A stretch of DNA of 64,000 nt, taken from positions 183,723,044-183,787,043 of the forward strand of contig CM057344.1 in NCBI GenBank assembly GCA_030015575.1. The letters are read 5' to 3'. Position 1 is the stretch's first letter. Each line of letters starts with the position of its first letter. The notes under the pieces are model-generated. The model saw only the letters and a program-made list of their open reading frames with translations, was not told the origin of the DNA and made no database searches. The stretch is from Agapanthus africanus (Eukaryota > Streptophyta > Magnoliopsida > Asparagales > Amaryllidaceae). Of this stretch, positions 57,650 to 64,000 are shown piece after piece. Made by a program: the position numbers and the translations under genes.

Positions 57650-60270
57650 TTGAAAACTGTTTCTCATTCAACTCTGCTTCCTGTGTATAAGATACCGGAT
57701 CAGGATCCCGCATCCGTAAAGTGTTATAGATTCTTAGGAATAGAGAGTATTGGGAAATGGTTATTTGATTCTCAAAGTCGGAAATCGGAGCAAATGTTGC
57801 TTATGGGGACTGTCACCTGGTTTTGCTTAGCGACAAATTTTAGGTTTTGAATAACTGTTATCATGCACCAACTTTACTTTTAAAATGAATTTCCGTCTTT
57901 ATTTGATAAAGAAAGAATTCAAAATTTTCAAATTATGTTATTAACATTTACCTTCATCAAATGTTGATTAGGTAAGGTGCATAAAATAACGGTATATATA
58001 TTCTTAGCCAAAATACAGTTATCAAATTTACAACACACGAAGTAAGAGTGAACTCTCAGGACTTATACATAGTGATGCATGTTGTTCGATGTTCAAACGG
58101 ATAAGGGGTGGATACTCATACTTCATTCCGTCTACCTGCAAGTACTTTAGTTTTGGACGTATGTTCTTATTGAAACGCAAAGTCCGAAACTATCAAGAAG
58201 TTCATTGAGTATAAGAATGAAGTAGAAGACCGGACGTCACAAGTATTAAGATTCTTCGATGTGATCGATGAGGTGAATATTTAAGCTCGGTATTCCGTAG
58301 TTGTCTTTTTCATTTAGGGATGCACTGGAAACAGCTGCGTACTAACTGAGTAAGATTCCGTCTAAATCAGCGCCTTAGATTCTATATGTGATATAGAATG
58401 AAAGGAGACTATGTCTTAAGTTAGTTAAGATATGGTGTTGTCCGGCTTATGTTGAAAGAAGAATCTGGAAAAACTCGAAGGCACGTTTCAGTAACGAGCA
58501 GTTTGTGCGTTATCCAAAGCATTCGCAAGGGTTAACTTCTACAATGTCCAGGATCAAAATATATTTTGTTCTTGACATGCCGCCTTTTTAGAAAAGGAAT
58601 TTCTTGCAAAAGAAATTAGTGAAAGTATGGTAGAACTGGAAGAGATTTCAGAACCACAAACGGTTACTGAAAATTTAGTAGAACCCTTGTCTCCAACAAA
58701 CCTTAGCCACTCCGCAGATCTAGTACGCGACCTCAGCCATCCGAGAGATACTACGGTTTTCTCGTGGACGGTGACAAGGAGATTTGCATCATGATTGATG
58801 ATGACCCTATTAGTTATCAGCAGACCATAAGAAGTAGTGACTTCCGACTGATGGCTGGATGCGAAGATATTCGATTTGGACTCCACGCACTCCAATAAAA
58901 TATGGACTTAGTTGGATGCTTCCAAAGGGTAAAACCCATTGGGAGCAAGTAGATCTTCCAAAAGAAAATCAGTGCAGTTGGAAAGCTAGTAACCTAATAA
59001 AGCTGGACTTGTAGAAAAAGGTTTTTGTCGAATACCCGGTGTGGATTGTGATGAAACCTTTTCTCCCGTATTTATGTTGAAGTCCATTCGGATAGCACTT
59101 GCCATTGCTACACTTCCGGACTATGAGATCTGGCAGGTGAGCGTCTATGACGCCTTTCTAAATAGAGATTTATAAGTGAGCGTGCATATGATTTTGCCAA
59201 AAGGATTTTATAGTTAGTGGGAGCAGCGGAAAGGTGAGCAAGTTGCTTAAGTCCATTTATGGACTGAAGCAGGAATTGTGGAGATGGATCATCTATTTTG
59301 ATGTGGTAGTCAAAGTGTTTGAATTCATCAAAATTATAGATGAACCTAGTATTTGTAAGAAGAATGTAAGGAGAATTGTCACATTTCTCATATTGTATGT
59401 AGATGACATTCTCCAGATAGGAAAAGATGTTCCTATGCTACAATTCGGTCAAACTATGGATATCACATGTTTCTCCATATATAGGATTTGGGTGATATAT
59501 CAATCATTCTGGCGATTAGATCTATAGTGGTGGATCTAGAAGGATTTAGGGATTGTCCCGAACCAGGTACTATGACACCATTCTAAAGAGATTTAGAATG
59601 GAAGAATCCTAGCGCGGTAGTGTACCCACATATCATGGAGTCATCTCTAAAGAGATGTCTTACAGACCGATGAGCAAGGGACTCGCATGAATGACATTCT
59701 GCATGTTTCGGCAGTAGGGTCAATCATGCGATGTTATGTACATATGTAGCTTATGTACTTACCGTAATCAGCAGATATCAGTCTAATCCTGGAGAAACAA
59801 AAGGATAGCGATGAAAAACATTCTCAAGTATTTATGAAGCACTGAAAGGATGTTCTGGTGTATGGTAATGGCAGCCTCCAAATGGAGGCGGATATCGATT
59901 CCAGCTTCCAAGGTGACGTAAATGGCAGAGAGTCTGTCACGAGTATAAGTTTAGCCTCTTTTGAGGAACCGTATATTGGAAGGGTTCCAAGCGGGATACT
60001 AATGCAGTCATGACGTTGGATGCTGAGTATAACTCAGTGAATGATACGGCCCCAAAAGCTGTTTGGATAAATAAGTTCATTCATGAACTTGGTTTCATCA
60101 GATATCCAAACAAATTCTAAGACAGATATCGCTTGATTCGTGAGATGGTTGATCTCTGTGAGATTAAGATAAAGAGAGAAGAAATGAGAAACATTATAGC
60201 AGATTCACTCACTGAGACTATTTCTCAAATACAGTTTGTGAAACTAATATTAGAGATCTTCGGTACATGA
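57650..60270 (+). pseudogene. pol: Copia-D pol remnants (protease to RNase H)
   Basis: Decayed copia polyprotein in several frames. A protease-like ENCFSFNSASCV followed by DTGSGSRI lies near 57655-57720. An integrase segment is near 58050-58140, the linker PSERYYGFLVDGDKE near 58740-58785, and RT around 59230-59430, including LLKSIYGLKQ and the intact YVDDIL at 59395-59412. RNase H remnants end near 60270. Numerous stops and frameshifts are present. No gag precedes the protease; 57059-57650 matches the Copia-3 repeat block instead. Confidence 0.8.
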
Positions 60271-60294
60271 TACTGCAATAATTGATCTTAAGTG

Positions 60295-62448
60295 CATAGG
60301 TGCCCTGAAGGCAATTATTGTAATAGCACATGATCTATATGGATAGAATATTCTTGCTCGACATGATAGAATGATATCTGGTTTGTCTTTATCATCATGT
60401 GTATATGTTTTACTTACTATTACGTATCGCTAATACATGTTGATGAAGCCCTTATGATCTTTACTTGACAACTAGGATTATGATAGGGATCATATTAGTG
60501 GGGCATGGGTAGTCCATAAGCACATCCTTAAATATTCCTAATTATGGGAGTATCGAGACAGGGCATCGCTACTCCAGAGTAGACTAGTGTATACGTTTCT
60601 TGACCCCGACTGGGGTAATGGCTGGTCTCACAATTATTGGTGTTTGACACTGAGATTATATACATGTGCTCATTGGAGAATGTGTATACTGAATGGACTC
60701 GCCGAGAACTTCTAGATGATATTATAGCTATAGTCATATAGCAGTTTTCTGATGACGAGAGTACAATGTAATCTTTTGACTTGAGATCACCATAGTGTCT
60801 TGTGTGTTCCCACTGTATTTTGATTACTGCCCTACCATGGCTTTAAAGAGCCATGCAAACATGTTTTAGTTGGATACAGCCCCGAAGCACATAGAGATAG
60901 GGAGCGGTCGAGGGGATTCGTCTCTCTCGGTATCGGGGTCGATGCCGCACTGTGCATGACTTGACTATAACCAGAAGTCTATAACCATGACAGTTGAGAT
61001 AAACTGGTAATTGTTATCAGTTGTATCTCTAATGGTTATGAGCTCAATGTCGGCATGACTTAATTGAGTTATTAAGGGTATGACAGTTTCCGTCCCCAGA
61101 CCCGGTATGCTATACTCTTTGACGAAGGGACCGGATTGTACAGTATTTGTCACTGATAGGCTTTGTTGTGTTTAGATGAGTTTGCTCGTCGACCTACCTC
61201 TTGATCAATACCTGGGTAGCCGTTACGTGCAGCTAATACCGCTGACGTGCTTGTGGGTTAACTCGTGAGGGGATTGATCTGAAAGTGTTTCAGATTCAAT
61301 CGGATATGTTCCTGTTTAACTTACTGCTAGCGTATTGTCAGGTTTTTAGAGTCCTACAAAGAAATTACCTGTCCAAGCGAAATGATGATACGACGTACGT
61401 ATGGGATACGTGCGGGGAGTTTGATTAAATGCGTGATTTAATCGGATGTTCATTCGTTTATACGAGCCGGTTTGCTTATAAGCCGGGGTTTTAAGTTAAG
61501 TGTTGACTTAATATCCATATAATGGTATCTAGTATTGTGTATACGATACATATTCTCTCTTTAGTATATGATACTAATGTATTATTATGTATATGAATAC
61601 ATAATATGTATATGGATATGTATATGATACATAATATGTTAATGCACATGATACATTTATTCTTTCTCTCTTTATAAATATATGTATTATGTGATACATA
61701 TATGCTCATGCTCTCTTTTTATCTTTTATCTTTTATGTATATGATACATAAAATTTATGTATAATGATACATATTCTTTTGGTTATTAAATGACAACCTC
61801 TCTTTATTTGAAAAGAAAATAAAGAAAGAGAAAAGAGACATAGCATGGGCACATTAATTAATATTCATTCTATGGATGATAATTGAAAGGAGAGAAAAAA
61901 GAAGGGATGGGGACTTGATTTTCCATTCTTTGGATATAATTGAAAAGAGAAAGAAAGAGTGGGAAATGGGTTTCATATTATTTTAGAGAGAGAATGAAAA
62001 GGAGAACTTTACCTTTATTCTTCTTCTTCTTCCTCTTCTTGCTTCTATTTTTCCAAGAGAAGAAAAGGAAAAGAAAAGAAAGAAATGAGAGATAATCCAT
62101 ATCATCTCTACCTCTGTATCCTAGCAAGATTTTAGAGTTAGTTACTTTACATTTGAAGTGTTCAAAGTGAAGTGGGAGTTTTGGGTTGTTACCGTGGATC
62201 TTCGGCGAGGTGGTTGGCCACCAAGCTTGTTCCGGAGGCGATGAAGCTTAGTTAGGGTCTTCCACTGGGCGAGTAGATACGCTACAAAGGTTGTAGCCCT
62301 CTAAACTTTATGTTTGCTCTCTTGAATTGTGCATATACTAGTAAATGATTGATTTTGGGTTTGCAATTGGTGCTATGTTCTTGAAAATTTGCGTTTGCTA
62401 TTCCGCCGTTGTCCGCAAGTGTTGCGTCCCTAGCACCGATTGCTAACA
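60295..62448 (+). repeat. Copia-D 3' LTR
   Basis: From about GTGCCCTGAAGGCAATTATTG it parallels the 5' LTR to GATTGCTAACA at 62448. The expected polypurine tract and first LTR bases are deleted (AAGTGCATAG in place of the tract plus TGTTGAATATAG), so the start is approximate. It holds the U3 dyad at 61467-61486 and ATAC/TATGATAC-rich repeats at about 61540-61760. Confidence 0.8.
61540..61765. repeat. Degenerate TATGATACATA microsatellite in the Copia-D LTR
   Basis: GATACATA and GTATATGATAC words recur about ten times. The 5' LTR retains only the last copies, so the missing block there may reflect repeat-mediated deletion. Confidence 0.7.
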
Positions 62449-62453
62449 AAAAG

Positions 62454-62560
62454 CAGTGAGGAGATGCTCACTTATCAACACACTGGACATTGTATAATAT
62501 ATGCCTAGTGCTGATGTATGTGTGAGTACGTATATATTTTTGTACATACATATCTATGTA
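62454..62560. other. Short flank between Copia-D and the LINE
   Basis: AT-rich DNA with TATGTATGTG-type simple sequence and no feature that I recognise. It may include the LINE 3' tail. Confidence 0.4.
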
Positions 62561-64000
62561 TATAACAATTGAGCTTTTTATCCCAAGCATATGGGGTAGG
62601 CTACATGAACCAACATGAGAATCACGCTGGGTCCAGCATATGAATCCTTTGCCTCCACGCACTGTTATCGAACAATATACTTTCATTGAGTCTTTTGGCA
62701 ACCATATCTTTTCGTATCACCTCCATCCATGTTTTCTTTGGTCTTCCTTTTGCCCTTTTGACATTGCCTATATCGTTAGTATCCATTCATCGAACCGGTG
62801 CTTTCATACGTCTGTGTCGTATATGACCAAACCATCTTAGCCGGTTTTTCCGCATCTTCTCCCCTACCGGTGCTACACAAACTTTTGCACGAATATCCGT
62901 ATTTCGCTCCTTATCTTTTCTATTGTTACCACACATCCAATGCAGCATGCGCATCTCCACTACGTGCGTCTTCTGTGTATGATACTTCTTAGGAGCAGAA
63001 CATTCTGTACCATATAATAAGGCAGGCCGAATAACGCTCCGATAAAACTTCCCTTTCAACCTTAACGGAAAATTTCGATCGCATAAAATCCTTGTTGCAC
63101 CCCTTCATTTCAACCAACCAACTTGGATTCTTTGATTAACGTCGCTATCGATCTCCCCATCCTTTTGGATGATGGAACCTAGATATCTAAACTGATCGCT
63201 CGGTGATATCTCTTGTCCTTCCAGTATTATACCAATGTGGTCGCGACTTCTCTGCTTGCTAAATTTACAATGCATATATGCTGTCTTGGACCTGCTCAAT
63301 CTGAACCCCCAAGATTCCAACGTTTGCTTCCATAACTCCAATTTGGTATTAACCCCTGCTTTCGTCTCATTTACTAGAACAATATCATCAGCGACTAGCA
63401 TACACCAAAGTTTCACATCTTTCATAGTTCTACTAAGCTCATTCATCACGATGGTAAACGGAAATGGACTTAGTACAGATTCTTGATGTAAGTCAATTGT
63501 AATCGGAAAATCACTCATTAGGCCACCACAAGCTTTGACATTTTCCACTACTCCATCGTATGCATCCTTGATTATGTCAATGTACTTGACGAGGGCCTCC
63601 TTCTTCATCATTGTCCCCCATAATATCTCTCTAGATACCTTGTCGTATGCTTTCTCTAAATCAATAAATATCATATATAAATATTTTCTCCTCTCTCGAC
63701 AACACTTGACAAGTTGACGAAGCAAATGAATAGCCTCTATCGTCGATCGTTCAGGCATAAACCCAAACTGGTTCTCTGTTATCTTAACACTTTCTTTGCC
63801 CGTGTTCAATCACTCTCTCCCAAAGTTTCATGGTGTGACACATAAGTTTTATTTCACGGTAGTTTGAGCAACTTTGAATGTCACCATTGTTCTTATAGAT
63901 AGGTACATGGGTATTTTTCCTTCACTCATTTGGCATCTTTTTGGTCTGCCAAATCTTATTAAACAGATCTGTCAGCCATTTAATGTCTATTTCTCCTAAG
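62561..64000 (-). pseudogene. RTE-clade LINE reverse transcriptase, 3' part, decayed
   Basis: On minus, from the right edge: VPIYKNNGDIQSCSNYR and KLWERVIE (about 63800-63930), then a frame at 63809-63105 with ENQFGFMPERST, motif A FIDLEKAYDKV, motif B HQESVLSPF (Glu where the family usually has Gly) and motif C ADDIVL. After WLK a TGA interrupts, and the frame resumes as KGKFYRSVIRPALLYGTEC and NRLRWFGHIRHR (63059-62787), then remnants down to about 62561. This arrangement is typical of plant RTE non-LTR elements. A frameshift near 63810, the nonsense codon and the motif B change show it is inactive. The endonuclease half lies beyond the window. Confidence 0.85.

Larger units (their letters stand above)
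43225..62448 (+). mobile_element. Copia-D: old, decayed Ty1/copia element carrying nested Copia-3
   Basis: TGTTGAATATAG... at 43225 to ...GATTGCTAACA at 62448, flanked by AAAAG (43220-43224 and 62449-62453). Without the nested Copia-3 it is about 9.3 kb. The LTRs have diverged strongly and the 5' LTR has lost about 0.47 kb relative to the 3' LTR, so this is an ancient insertion. The internal layout (primer site, long leader, pol without gag) follows Copia-A. Confidence 0.85.

Noticed and set aside
57336-57713. A 125-codon minus-strand frame in Copia-D
   Set aside because: It overlaps the decayed protease region of an element read on plus, has no domain similarity, and its sequence is explained by the repeat block shared with Copia-3.

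Overview
The window is nuclear DNA of a plant, probably a eudicot. The evidence is Ty3/gypsy elements of chromovirus type, several related Ty1/copia families primed by initiator tRNA-Met, a plant-type RTE LINE, a MITE-like element, and one host gene with GT-AG introns encoding a plant Agenet-ENT protein. No species is named because nothing in the sequence identifies one. Almost everything outside about 38.2-43.2 kb is nested retrotransposon, and most long open frames are retroelement polyprotein or chance frames inside LTRs.

Left block, 1-37.75 kb. (i) Gypsy-1, 1-6712, minus strand: two long LTRs (the left one cut by the window edge) enclose only a gag gene and no pol. The gag frame is interrupted by a nonsense codon and by a 68-bp segment that looks like a perfect GT-AG intron. 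(ii) 6713-10912: an LTR (8938-10912, minus, related to the Copia-3 LTR) preceded by 2.2 kb of non-coding DNA built from short perfect dyads. These include sixteen paired CACGTG boxes, every pair with a 4-bp spacer, and many 15-bp palindromes of the form 7-1-7. I read this as the internal domain of a non-autonomous LTR element (element E). (iii) Copia-A, from 10913, plus strand: partial 5' LTR, PBS, a 2.4-kb non-coding leader, and a pol frame with five nonsense codons and no gag. Gypsy-2 (17734-28884, minus) sits inside its RNase H region. Gypsy-2 is complete: 3081-bp LTRs with one difference that I saw, 5-bp TSD, PBS, PPT and an uninterrupted 1570-residue gag-pol. It is the youngest insertion here and may be functional. 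(iv) The Copia-A 3' LTR (29229) breaks off at 30339 and joins the integrase region of a second copy, Copia-B. The 3' LTR of Copia-B (32627-37749) carries a 3-kb gypsy solo LTR at 33458-36453.

Host island, 37.75-43.2 kb: a MITE-like element with self-palindromic ends (37757-38054), a 104-bp tandem duplication, and then an apparently intact Agenet-ENT gene (coding exons 39525-39923 and 40557-41264, 368 residues).

Right block, 43.2-64 kb: Copia-D (43225-62448, plus, TSD AAAAG, old and decayed) contains Copia-3 (45465-55392, minus, TSD GCATA). The two 2281-bp LTRs of Copia-3 differ at only about eight positions that I saw, although its pol is wrecked. The far right is a decayed RTE-clade LINE on the minus strand.

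The copia families A/B, D, 3 and probably E look like sister lineages. The A/B, D and 3 copies share a long leader without gag, a conserved leader hairpin, a thrice-repeated motif and a polypyrimidine-AG leader end. All four share a U3 dyad whose arms change together. The defective copies have no enzymes of their own, so recent movement of Copia-3 (and at some time of Gypsy-1 and E) implies supply in trans by autonomous relatives. Ages are order-of-magnitude only and assume 1.3e-8 substitutions per site per year.
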